A stretch of DNA of 47,878 nucleotides, from positions 1 to 47,878 of the forward strand of contig DSEQ01000015.1 of assembly GCA_011056555.1 (NCBI GenBank). The letters run 5' to 3'. This DNA is from Candidatus Zixiibacteriota bacterium (GTDB taxonomy: Bacteria > Zixibacteria > MSB-5A5 > JAABVY01). The notes under the pieces were generated by a model. It did not search any database. It had not been told where the DNA came from and saw nothing but the letters and a program-made list of their open reading frames with translations. Each line of letters begins with the position of its first letter. The stretch's first letter is position 1. The position numbers were made by a program, and so were the translations under genes. Positions 24,819 to 32,578 of the stretch are shown here, one piece after another.

Positions 24819-24929
24819 TCAGGAGGGATACGCCTGATCCTGCATTTGTTTGACCGGCGCAGGAACCGGATTGGGAGGTATAAAAGCTTTTTTTATCTTA
24901 TCTATAATATTTTTAATTATCTTTTTCAT
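24819..24929 (-). CDS. 36-residue cationic amphipathic peptide
   Basis: A frame below the usual size limit: MKKIIKNIIDKIKKAF, then IPPNPVPAPVKQMQDQ and AYPS. The first half is a lysine/isoleucine amphipathic helix and the second a proline-rich tail. GAGG lies 10 bases upstream of the ATG, and a strong terminator follows 32 bases after the stop, so this looks like a real one-gene unit in the otherwise empty stretch 24576-25150. It resembles phenol-soluble-modulin-like or type I toxin peptides in character only; no homology is claimed. Confidence 0.5.
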   Translation of the reverse strand: MKKIIKNIIDKIKKAFIPPNPVPAPVKQMQDQAYPS

Positions 24930-25150
24930 TCCCATTTCCTCTCGCTGTCACTTTATTAAATGCACGAGCAGGGGTAAAAGTTTCATAAATCTGGCAATAA
25001 AATCATTATTTTTTTGGTGCTGTTTTATTGCATTACAGATCAAGGGGTTACCGGCGCCAGATTGATGCACTAATAAGCAAGAATTTTATCGGGGGTCATA
25101 TATTTAAGCTGAATTATGGCATTTGCTCAATTCGAGCGGAAGTGCTGGCG

Positions 25151-26695
25151 CTATTCCCGGAAATAAAGCAGAACCTCGGGAAGCATGTCGATCATGTCGG
25201 TCGGGATCATTCCCATCGAACCGATCTCATCACGACAGAAATCGCCCGCCATACCATGCAGATATGCCCCGCAGCAGGCAGCCTGAAGAGGGGAGAGGCC
25301 CTTGGCCAAAAGAGTGCCGATCAATCCTGTCAGCACATCCCCCGAACCGCCCTTGGCCATGCCGATATTGCCGGTCGGATTAAGATAGACCTGACCATTC
25401 GGTTCCGCTACAAATGTCGGCGCGCCTTTAAGCAAGACAACTTTCTCGAGTTGCTCTGCGGCCATTCTCGCATACTTAAGACGGTCAGCCACTATTTCTC
25501 TGAGGGGTACATCCAGCAGACGCGAAAGCTCTCCCGGATGCGGCGTCAATACGCAGGGGAACTCTGCTTCAATCAATGGCTGTGTGTCTCCCTCAAAGCA
25601 GTTCAGACCGTCGGCATCGATAACGGTTGGAAGCGTGATCCCCGACATCAGCCGCTTCACCAATTCTTTGGTTTCATGATGTGTTCCGATTCCCGGCCCC
25701 AATGCCACCGCATCGGCCCATTCGAAATACTGCTGAAATTCTCCCAGGCCCCGAAGAGCGAAGCATCGCTTCTTGCCGACTTCAGGAAGAGTCCTGGTCA
25801 GAGCTTCGGTGCATTTGATCTCGCAGATATCATTCAGGCTCTCGGGCACGCCCAGGAAACAGAGGCCTATGCCTGCCCGTGTGGCCGAGTTGGCAGCCAT
25901 GCAGGCTGCGCCGGTGGAGCCCGCGGAACCCGCTATAATAAACAGCTTGCCAAGATCCCCTTTGTGGCCGCCTTCAGGATGATTGGGAAGCGATTCGTCG
26001 ACAAAAGCTTCATCTATTAAGTTCAAATCAAGATTTTTTTCGTCAACGACATCTTCCGGAATACCGATATCGATCACGGTCAAATCACCCACATATTCAA
26101 CGCCCGGGTGCAGGAATTGTCCTATCTTGGGTAGAGCCATGGTGGCGGTGAAGTTGGCCATGATGGCACTTCGAGAAACCTCGCCGGTAGAGACATCCAG
26201 CCCGCTGGGACAATCGACCGCGGCTATCGGGATATCACAGGAATTTATCTTATCGACTATCTTATCCATCGGAGACCGAATTTCGCCATGAAACCCGGTT
26301 CCGAAAATGGCATCGACTATCAGGTCGGTCTCCTCATCCAGATCGAGTTCTTCGGCAGAAGAGATTTCATGTATCGGCAGATCCATTTCTTGAGCGCGCT
26401 TAAGGTTGGTTGCGGCGTCGCCCTTGAGGTCGTCCTTCTTGCCGAGCAGATAGAACCTGACATCCGCGCCCCATTCCGCAAGATAACGTCCCACGACAAA
26501 ACCGTCACCGCCATTATTTCCTTTACCGCAGATTACCGCCACACTCTTGGCAGTAACATCGTCATCAGAGATTTCATAAAGATACTCAGCAATACCGCGC
26601 CCGGCGTTCTCCATCAATTCCAGGCCGGGGATGCCGCGTCCCTCGATGGCGGCCTTGTCGATATCCTGCATCTGTTCTGCGGTTACTATCTTCAT
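25151..26695 (-). CDS. nnr: Bifunctional NAD(P)H-hydrate epimerase / ADP-dependent dehydratase
   Basis: 514 residues from the ATG at 26695 (MKIVTAEQMQDIDKAAIEGR, the standard YjeF start; a frame open to 26731 is not used). The N-terminal YjeF domain (1-~210) has VAVICGKGNNGGDGFVVGRY and AVDCPSGLD, and epimerises S/R NADHX and NADPHX. The C-terminal ribokinase-like domain (~220-514) has GSAGSTGAACMAA, ALGPGIGTH, LTPHPGELSRLL and AKGGSGDVLTGLIG, and dehydrates the hydrate using ADP. Together they repair damaged nicotinamide cofactors. It stands alone on the - strand. The domain content is full length with no broken motif. Confidence 0.95.
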   Translation of the reverse strand: MKIVTAEQMQDIDKAAIEGRGIPGLELMENAGRGIAEYLYEISDDDVTAKSVAVICGKGNNGGDGFVVGRYLAEWGADVRFYLLGKKDDLKGDAATNLKRAQEMDLPIHEISSAEELDLDEETDLIVDAIFGTGFHGEIRSPMDKIVDKINSCDIPIAAVDCPSGLDVSTGEVSRSAIMANFTATMALPKIGQFLHPGVEYVGDLTVIDIGIPEDVVDEKNLDLNLIDEAFVDESLPNHPEGGHKGDLGKLFIIAGSAGSTGAACMAANSATRAGIGLCFLGVPESLNDICEIKCTEALTRTLPEVGKKRCFALRGLGEFQQYFEWADAVALGPGIGTHHETKELVKRLMSGITLPTVIDADGLNCFEGDTQPLIEAEFPCVLTPHPGELSRLLDVPLREIVADRLKYARMAAEQLEKVVLLKGAPTFVAEPNGQVYLNPTGNIGMAKGGSGDVLTGLIGTLLAKGLSPLQAACCGAYLHGMAGDFCRDEIGSMGMIPTDMIDMLPEVLLYFRE

Positions 26696-26851
26696 GCTGT
26701 TCAGAATATAAAAATAAGCTGTACTTGTCAATTTGATATTTGATGTTGTTTATTCTTGACCGTCATTTCAGTGCAGTTATTTTTAGAAAGACTTGGGTGC
26801 CCCGCCAAAGTGAATTAATAAATCTCACGCATTAACTTTCGGGAGTGCATT

Positions 26852-27340
26852 ATGAATGCCAGGACGCTATTTGCAGCAGTTTTCGCAGCAATAACACTGT
26901 TATGTTTATCCTGTTCATCTGAACAACAGCAGACATCGGACATGGCCGGTTTTGAAAAGGCAGTCTACGAATTCTATGCCGCCATCGATGATGGCAGGGA
27001 CTCGGCACGGGCGGAGATGTTTACTGAGGATGCTCTCATGCTCCCCAATCATTGGGATTACACGCGCGGCAAGGAAGCCATTACCCGCAGTATAACCGGC
27101 AGTCAGGGCTGGGTATTCAAACTTAAAGATCTGAAGCATCTGGATATGGGAGTGAGCGCAGATCTGGGCTATACTGTCAATGAATATTATTATACCTGGC
27201 ATCCGGAGGGCCAGGAACCGCAATGGCACAAAACCAAAAACATTCATATCTGGAAGAAGCAGCCTGACGGTATCTGGAAACTGCATGCCGACCTCTGGAA
27301 TTCAAGCGAGCCCCTCGCTCGGCCCGGGAGCAAAGAATAG
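26852..27340 (+). CDS. SnoaL/DUF4440-type lipoprotein
   Basis: 162 residues. The signal peptide has a lipobox (LLCLSC, Cys21). The mature part is an NTF2-like cone: FEKAVYEFYAAIDDGRD, MFTEDALMLPNH, RGKEAITRSI, then strands DLGYTVNEYYYTW, HKTKNIHIWKKQPDGIWKL and a final HADLWNSSEP. This is the order of DUF4440/SnoaL-like proteins. Such domains bind small ligands or act as ketosteroid-isomerase-like enzymes; no substrate can be assigned. A GGGAG precedes the ATG. A short inverted repeat (27363-27380) follows the gene. Confidence 0.82.
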   Translation: MNARTLFAAVFAAITLLCLSCSSEQQQTSDMAGFEKAVYEFYAAIDDGRDSARAEMFTEDALMLPNHWDYTRGKEAITRSITGSQGWVFKLKDLKHLDMGVSADLGYTVNEYYYTWHPEGQEPQWHKTKNIHIWKKQPDGIWKLHADLWNSSEPLARPGSKE

Positions 27341-27518
27341 CCTTTATTCAGCCCAGTTCCTTAAGCGGTCTGTACCGCTTGTGGAAAGCGGATTAAATTA
27401 GTCAGCAATTGGCATGCCTGGATTGAAAGAAAACTTTTATTGTCCTGAAATATTTTTCTTGTTTAGCATTCCGATAAGGATTAATTTTGATTATGCAAAT
27501 TTTAAAAAGGAGGAATTA

Positions 27519-28385
27519 GTGAACAGAGCGCTCGTCTTTGTTATGGTACTCGCTGTTGGAGTTGTGTTTCTTATTGCCCAGGGCCAGCACAATGAAAGCG
27601 AAATCGCTTCTGAGGCATCAGCCATGCTGCCTTATGCACTGGACAGCCTTTACCCGCCAGTAGCAAAATCCCCGGTTTATCTGGAGGAGATGGTCAGCCT
27701 GTCAAATTCGTTTGCAGCTATCATGATTGATTTTCAGGCCAATGACAACGCCAATGCCATGAAACACTTTGAGGAGTTCAAGGCCAAATATGAGAAGTGT
27801 TCAGAGCTTGTGCCAGAATGGAAAAACAAGTACTCAACGGAGCATGTCAATGCTCTTGGTGAGGCACTTAAATCAGGCACTCCGGAGGCCGTCATGAGGT
27901 CCTACGAGCTGGTTGGTGCAAACTGCCACAGCTGCCATCTGCAGTACATGTCAGATGTACAATATAAATACCACTGGCCTGATTTTGCCGATTTTATCAT
28001 AACTGATCCAATCCTGAAAAAGGATCTTTCCTATGCCCGGTTCATGATGTTTATCGTCACCAGTATGATTGGTATCGAAGTGGATCTGCAGGAGGGACAG
28101 ATAGAGAATGCAAGAAATCATCTATCCCGGTTCGCCTCAAGATTTGAGACGCTGACTGAGAGCTGCGAGTTGTGCCATGCAGACCAGAGACACCACTTTG
28201 TCGATAACTCCATGCAGGAAGTCCTGTTGAGTTTGCAGGAGGCATTTGAAGCGGAGCCGATAGACATCCAGCTTTTGAGAACATCACTGCAGACTCTCGG
28301 CACGGAAAGCTGCTATAAATGTCATCTCGTACACATCCCTCCGACCTATGCCAAGGCGCGCTGGAGACCCGCAGGACCTCATTAA
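27519..28385 (+). CDS. Secreted triheme cytochrome c
   Basis: 288 residues from a GTG at 27519, just after AAGGAGG (27508-27514); an open frame to 27414 has no comparable site. The signal peptide is FVMVLAVGVVFLIAQG. Three CxxCH heme-attachment motifs are seen: CHSCH (136-140), CELCH (216-220) and CYKCH (265-269). Helical regions rich in Met and His (MKHFEEFKAKYEKC, NARNHLSRFASRFE) could supply the distal ligands. It is a periplasmic electron carrier. The redox partner is not encoded nearby. The heme count is read from the sequence; the electron-transfer role is family knowledge. Confidence 0.88.
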   Translation: MNRALVFVMVLAVGVVFLIAQGQHNESEIASEASAMLPYALDSLYPPVAKSPVYLEEMVSLSNSFAAIMIDFQANDNANAMKHFEEFKAKYEKCSELVPEWKNKYSTEHVNALGEALKSGTPEAVMRSYELVGANCHSCHLQYMSDVQYKYHWPDFADFIITDPILKKDLSYARFMMFIVTSMIGIEVDLQEGQIENARNHLSRFASRFETLTESCELCHADQRHHFVDNSMQEVLLSLQEAFEAEPIDIQLLRTSLQTLGTESCYKCHLVHIPPTYAKARWRPAGPH

Positions 28386-28439
28386 TAGACCCTGGTCAGC
28401 CCTCCCGGGTTGACTCACAGCTGTAACCAGCCACAACCT

Positions 28440-28467
28440 GGATTAGTTAAATTTGCTTGACTAATCC
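28440..28467 (+). promoter_or_regulatory. Inverted repeat and conserved upstream box, fibre paralogue 1
   Basis: GGATTAGT and ACTAATCC form a perfect 8-base inverted repeat spaced by 12. The right half belongs to a TTTGCTTGACTAATCCA box that recurs at 30588 and 32457, each time 122-123 bases before the ATG. The left half is not kept in the other copies, so the shared box (with a -35-like TTGACT) is the more likely signal. Confidence 0.4.
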
Positions 28468-28574
28468 AATTTCGATGGTTTTCTTGTAGATACACACCCG
28501 GGGCAGAAGCACCTGCGACAAGCATTACTTAAACGGTGGATCTATAACTGCTATTTATACTTTGGAGGTATATC

Positions 28575-30461
28575 ATGCAAACCACAAGGCTTGTATTATT
28601 GATTGCAGTCTTGATGCTTTTTATTCACGTGATTGCGTTATCCGAAGTCCCGAATATGTTCAACTACCAGGGACGCCTCCTGGATGATGCGGGAAACCCG
28701 CTTAACGGAACGGTGCGTCTAGACTTTGGTATATATGCCGACACGGGCGGCACGACCCAGTTATGGGTAGAGACGCATACGTCGGTCCCGGTTACAGACG
28801 GCCTGTTCAAGGTTCAGTTGGGATCGGCCACAACTTTGCCGAATTCAGTGTTTGACGGTTCGCTTCGATATTTGGGAATAAGAGTGAATTCAGGTACGAT
28901 GCTGCGTCCATTAACACCCATAGTCGCTTCACCCTATTCATTTCGAGCGCTGCATGCTGATACAGCAGCCTATGCCATGAGTGCGCCGGGCGGTGTTGAC
29001 GGCTGGTCTCAGTCGGGCAACTATGTCTATCTGGCTGATATTGGCGACTCGGTTGGTATCGGCACGATCAGTCCCGGTTCGCCTCTGGAGGTACAGGGTG
29101 CCAGGACTGCGATAGTCGGGCAATCGACGGGCAGCGGTATTATGGCGGGTGCGATTACGGGATTGAATACTGGTAGTGGTCATGGAGTAATGGGAATAAG
29201 CAGTGACGGGCCGGGTGTTTATGGATTGAGCACGAACGGGCCGGGTGTTCATGGTTTCAGTTCGAGCGGTTTTGGTGGATACTTTGATGCTCCCAAGCAT
29301 TATTTTACAGCTAATGTCGGAATCGGCACTACCGAGCCGGAGTATCCCCTTGATGTGCATTCCAGTGCGGTTTCAGTGAGAGGCTATACTACCGGAGGGC
29401 CGGGGACATCAGGCATCTATGGTCGAGCTGAAAATAATGCCTATGGTGTGATGGGCACCAGCAGCAGCGGCCGCGGCGTATACGGCGCCAGCACGACCGG
29501 ATTCGGCGGTTATTTTATGGGGCCCAAACATTATTTAAATGGTCTGACCGGATTCGCGACTGAGGAGCCGACCCATCGGGTTACTGTCAATGGGGCTATA
29601 GGAATACAGCAGAGCGGGACAACCAAATACCATCTCAATTACTACAACAATGGTTTTAATATTTCCGAGACAAATGTTGCCGACTATCGTTTGTACATAA
29701 AAGAAGGCGGTAATGTCGGTATCGGTACCAGCAACCCGACTCAGAAGCTATATGTCAACGGCAATGCCCATGTTGCGGGGACCTTCCATGCAGATGCATT
29801 TGAAGCCAACGCCATCGGCAAGGAGAATATTATCGATGAAGTTGGACTTGCCCATGCCTCCAATTCAGGCTCTTCTTCTTTGACAACGAGTTATGCAGCT
29901 TATCTGACCAAGCAAATAACCGTTCCCACTGCAGGATATATTCTGGCAATCGGGTGCGCACATTTCATGTTTGATCACGGGGTCAGTGGAAGCAGCGGCG
30001 GCTATCTTGCGTTCTCGGATCTTCCCGATAATATTAACGGAGGCATCAATCAGCTGTTTATGCTTGGGCACAGTGTCTCGGCCGGGTATTACCGTGTTTC
30101 AATTCCCTGCCAACGCCTTTTCTATGTTTCAGGTGCAGGAACATACAGCTTCTATGTAATCGCAAAGAGAGAGGCGGACAATTCGGCAAGTATTGCAGCT
30201 CCACAGATGGCCCTGTTGTTTATCCCGACCGCTTACGGCAGCAAGGATGGAGTGCTTTCTATCGACCCGGAAGACGACATCTACACGTTCTCGGGGAGAC
30301 AGGAGCTGGAGGAGAAACTCACTGGTGCCAGCCAATTGGAGGAACCTGTTGCCGGATCGTCGGCCGAAGGTGACAATGGTGCTCTGATTAAACAGGTCAA
30401 ATCGCTGACAGCAGAAATCGAAGTATTAAAAAGCCGGATGGAGGCTTACGAAGGCCATTAG
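28575..30461 (+). CDS. Secreted fibre-like repeat protein, paralogue 1
   Basis: 628 residues, GGAGG before the ATG. Signal peptide, then an N-terminal domain (MFNYQGRLLDDAGNPLNGTV ... SPYSFRALHADTAAYA) shared with the next two genes. The middle has phage-tail-fibre-type repeats: NVGIGTTEPEYPLDVHSS, NVGIGTSNPTQKLYVNGNAH, and GPGVYGLSTNGPGVHGFSSS elements unique to this copy. A C-terminal beta-sandwich-like module (ITVPTAGYILAIGC...CQRLFYVSGAGTYSF...GSKDGVLS) ends in a coiled coil (LIKQVKSLTAEIEVLKSRME) that would trimerise. No catalytic S74 motif is recognised. It is probably an extracellular trimeric fibre. Confidence 0.8.
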   Translation: MQTTRLVLLIAVLMLFIHVIALSEVPNMFNYQGRLLDDAGNPLNGTVRLDFGIYADTGGTTQLWVETHTSVPVTDGLFKVQLGSATTLPNSVFDGSLRYLGIRVNSGTMLRPLTPIVASPYSFRALHADTAAYAMSAPGGVDGWSQSGNYVYLADIGDSVGIGTISPGSPLEVQGARTAIVGQSTGSGIMAGAITGLNTGSGHGVMGISSDGPGVYGLSTNGPGVHGFSSSGFGGYFDAPKHYFTANVGIGTTEPEYPLDVHSSAVSVRGYTTGGPGTSGIYGRAENNAYGVMGTSSSGRGVYGASTTGFGGYFMGPKHYLNGLTGFATEEPTHRVTVNGAIGIQQSGTTKYHLNYYNNGFNISETNVADYRLYIKEGGNVGIGTSNPTQKLYVNGNAHVAGTFHADAFEANAIGKENIIDEVGLAHASNSGSSSLTTSYAAYLTKQITVPTAGYILAIGCAHFMFDHGVSGSSGGYLAFSDLPDNINGGINQLFMLGHSVSAGYYRVSIPCQRLFYVSGAGTYSFYVIAKREADNSASIAAPQMALLFIPTAYGSKDGVLSIDPEDDIYTFSGRQELEEKLTGASQLEEPVAGSSAEGDNGALIKQVKSLTAEIEVLKSRMEAYEGH

Positions 30462-30473
30462 AATAATTCTTAT

Positions 30474-30555
30474 GGGTTACGCCTCTTCCAGCGCAAGCTA
30501 CTCGGCACTTTGGGGGATTTCAAGGATTACACTGCGCATTGGTCCTTATGCGCAC
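30474..30555 (-). pseudogene. Decayed copy of the gmhA 3' end, copy 1
   Basis: The spacer starting GCCTCTTCCAGCGCAAGC (30481) aligns with the 3' end of the isomerase gene at 34213 (GCCTCTTCCAGGGCAAG) and can be followed for about 76 bases. It contains a TGCGCAT-N8-ATGCGCA hairpin (30533-30554). It marks the edge of a tandem duplication. Confidence 0.6.
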
Positions 30556-30586
30556 GCCTGGGTGCCTTTGTATATCCATTAATCTA

Positions 30587-30605
30587 TTTTTGCTTGACCA
30601 ATCCA
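30587..30605 (+). promoter_or_regulatory. Conserved upstream box, fibre paralogue 2
   Basis: TTTTGCTTGACCAATCCAG, matching the boxes at 28452 and 32457, 122 bases before the 30710 ATG. It holds a -35-like TTGACC; no standard -10 lies 17 bases on, though a TACAGA-like hexamer sits about 21 bases downstream. Confidence 0.4.
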
Positions 30606-30709
30606 GTTTTTATTGTTTTTTACAGATGCACACCGGGTCATAAACACCTGCGACAAGCGTAAATGAGATGGTAGATACATAACAGCTATTTATAATCAGG
30701 AGGTTTAGC

Positions 30710-32320
30710 ATGAAAGCCGCAAAAGTCTTTCTAACCATTGCTGTTTTTGTTTTTGTAGTCTTTGTAAGTCTGATTGCCGACGTCCCACATTTTTTTAACT
30801 ATCAGGGGCGTCTTATGGATGATGCCGGCAATCCCCTGAACGCTACTGTTGAGCTAGATTTCGGCATATATACCGGAGAATCCGGAACCGGTCTGCTCTG
30901 GCAAGAGGTACATCCATCAGTTTCTGTAGTTGATGGTCTCTTTAATGTCTATCTCGGGACGGGCAATATGCTTCCTGATTCCTTATTCGATGGGTCGGTT
31001 CTATGGCTGGGAATAAAGGTCAATGATGGTCCGATCATGCAGCCCCTCACGCCTTTTGTCGCATCACCCTATTCGTTCCGCGCTATTCATGCTGACACGG
31101 CTGCATATGCCTTGGATGCGCCGGCCGGATCGAGCGTATGGTCGCAGTCCGGGAATTATGTCAGACTTCCGGATGTCGGCGATTCAGTGGGTATAGGCGT
31201 GCTCAATCCGGTCGAGAAATTGCATGTAGGAGGCAACATTCTATTAGGCTCTTATGGCGATATCAGGTTCAGCCCGGATAACACGAGAATAAACTGTGAG
31301 TCAAACGATCTGCAGATAAAAGCGCAGACCGATCTTTATCTTGAGCCTTACGATGATCTGTACATCAGAAGGCGGGATGGCGGTTCATCCTGGGCTCATT
31401 TTGACAACAGTACTCAGAGGCTTGGAATCGGTGTGCTTGATCCGCCCTACAAGCTTACTGTGAATGGTGATATCTCTATTGCCAGCGGTGGTGAGAGCAA
31501 GTATCACATGAATTACTATCAGGGTGGCCTAAATATCGCCGAGACCGGAGTGCAGGATCGACGGATCCATATCAGTGACGGCGGCAATGTCGGTATTGGC
31601 ATGGCCGGTGCGCAGGAGAAACTTCATGTATATGGGAACGCAAAAATAAACGACACCATCAAGGTCGGGGCATTTGAGGAGAATGCAATTAACCGGGACA
31701 ATATAATCGACGAAGTCGGACTCGGCTACGCATCATATTCCACTTATTGGCAGCCACTTACAACCAGTTATGCATCCTGCCTGTCAAAAGAGATTACAGT
31801 CCCCACATCTGGTTATGTTTTGGCTATTGCTAATGCGGGTGTTATGCTTTTTCACGGTATTAGTGACGGTACTCGCGCTCGAGTGGCTGTTTCTGATATG
31901 CCTGATGAACTGAATGGAAGCATGTATCAGGAATTCTATCTTGCCTATGATGTTCCCTCAGGTAGCTATGCTACGGTGGTATCATGCCAAAGACTATTTA
32001 ATGTGTTCGCAGGCACCCACACTTTTTATTTAATTGGCAGGAGGACTACCGATAATGCCGCTAGTATATTCAATGAACAATTGTCATTGCTATTTATCCC
32101 GACAGGCTATGGAAGCAAGGATGGGGTCATTAACTCCGAGATGGCTGATAATTTTAGTGAGGTGGATATGGCTGAAATGGAATTGCAAAACGTACCTGGA
32201 CCTGAATCTGACAATTCAATGCTCCAGTCAAATCCCGAAAGCGCTATCAGACGCCTGGAAGAACAGGTTCAGTCGTTGACAGCTCAGATTGAAGAATTGA
32301 AGAGGATTGTGCGGGAGTAA
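30710..32320 (+). CDS. Secreted fibre-like repeat protein, paralogue 2
   Basis: 536 residues with AGGAGG before the ATG. Signal peptide MKAAKVFLTIAVFVFVVFVS. The N-terminal domain (FFNYQGRLMDDAGNPLNATV) and the GDIRFSPDNTRINCESNDLQ block are nearly identical to paralogue 3. The NYYQGGLNIAETGVQDRRIH and GNVGIGMAGAQEKLHVYGNA segments differ from both neighbours. The C-terminal module (EITVPTSGYVLAIANAG, CQRLFNVFAGTHTFYLI) and coiled coil (RLEEQVQSLTAQIEELKRIV) are shared. Extracellular trimeric fibre is the best guess. The GPGV repeats of paralogue 1 are missing. Confidence 0.8.
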   Translation: MKAAKVFLTIAVFVFVVFVSLIADVPHFFNYQGRLMDDAGNPLNATVELDFGIYTGESGTGLLWQEVHPSVSVVDGLFNVYLGTGNMLPDSLFDGSVLWLGIKVNDGPIMQPLTPFVASPYSFRAIHADTAAYALDAPAGSSVWSQSGNYVRLPDVGDSVGIGVLNPVEKLHVGGNILLGSYGDIRFSPDNTRINCESNDLQIKAQTDLYLEPYDDLYIRRRDGGSSWAHFDNSTQRLGIGVLDPPYKLTVNGDISIASGGESKYHMNYYQGGLNIAETGVQDRRIHISDGGNVGIGMAGAQEKLHVYGNAKINDTIKVGAFEENAINRDNIIDEVGLGYASYSTYWQPLTTSYASCLSKEITVPTSGYVLAIANAGVMLFHGISDGTRARVAVSDMPDELNGSMYQEFYLAYDVPSGSYATVVSCQRLFNVFAGTHTFYLIGRRTTDNAASIFNEQLSLLFIPTGYGSKDGVINSEMADNFSEVDMAEMELQNVPGPESDNSMLQSNPESAIRRLEEQVQSLTAQIEELKRIVRE

Positions 32321-32343
32321 GGAAGAGAATAATCTCTTTAAAA

Positions 32344-32423
32344 ATCAGGCCTCTTCCAGCGCAGGCTACTCGGTACCCTGGGGGATTAGAAGGATTAGAC
32401 TGCGCATTGGGCCTTATGCGCAT
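32344..32423 (-). pseudogene. Decayed copy of the gmhA 3' end, copy 2
   Basis: TCAGGCCTCTTCCAGCGCAG aligns with the isomerase 3' end at 34211 (TCAGGCCTCTTCCAGGGCAA), and the match continues with decay for about 76 bases, including the hairpin TGCGCAT-N8-ATGCGCA (32401-32422). An in-frame TAG already interrupts the last codons, so it is not functional. Confidence 0.65.
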
Positions 32424-32456
32424 GTCTGGGCATCTTTGTATATCCTTCGGTCTAAA

Positions 32457-32474
32457 TTTGCTTGACTAATCCAG
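32457..32474 (+). promoter_or_regulatory. Conserved upstream box, fibre paralogue 3
   Basis: TTTGCTTGACTAATCCAG, 122 bases before the 32579 ATG, the third copy of the box at 28452 and 30588. It contains a -35-like TTGACT. Confidence 0.4.
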
Positions 32475-32578
32475 TCTCTTCTGCTTTTTTATATGTGCAA
32501 CGGGGTTTTTGCATCATTGGACAACATTTTCGAAACCGCAAGAGATATATAAATGCTATTTATATTTGGAGGTATGCA

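Noticed and set aside
24850..25065. A 71-residue + strand frame with hydrophobic stretches.
   Set aside because: It is the complement of the 36-residue peptide gene and its AT-rich leader, has no ribosome binding site, and runs against the terminator orientation.
25028..26743. Long + strand frames (up to 330 residues) opposite nnr.
   Set aside because: They are shadows of the nnr coding strand; nnr has all family motifs.
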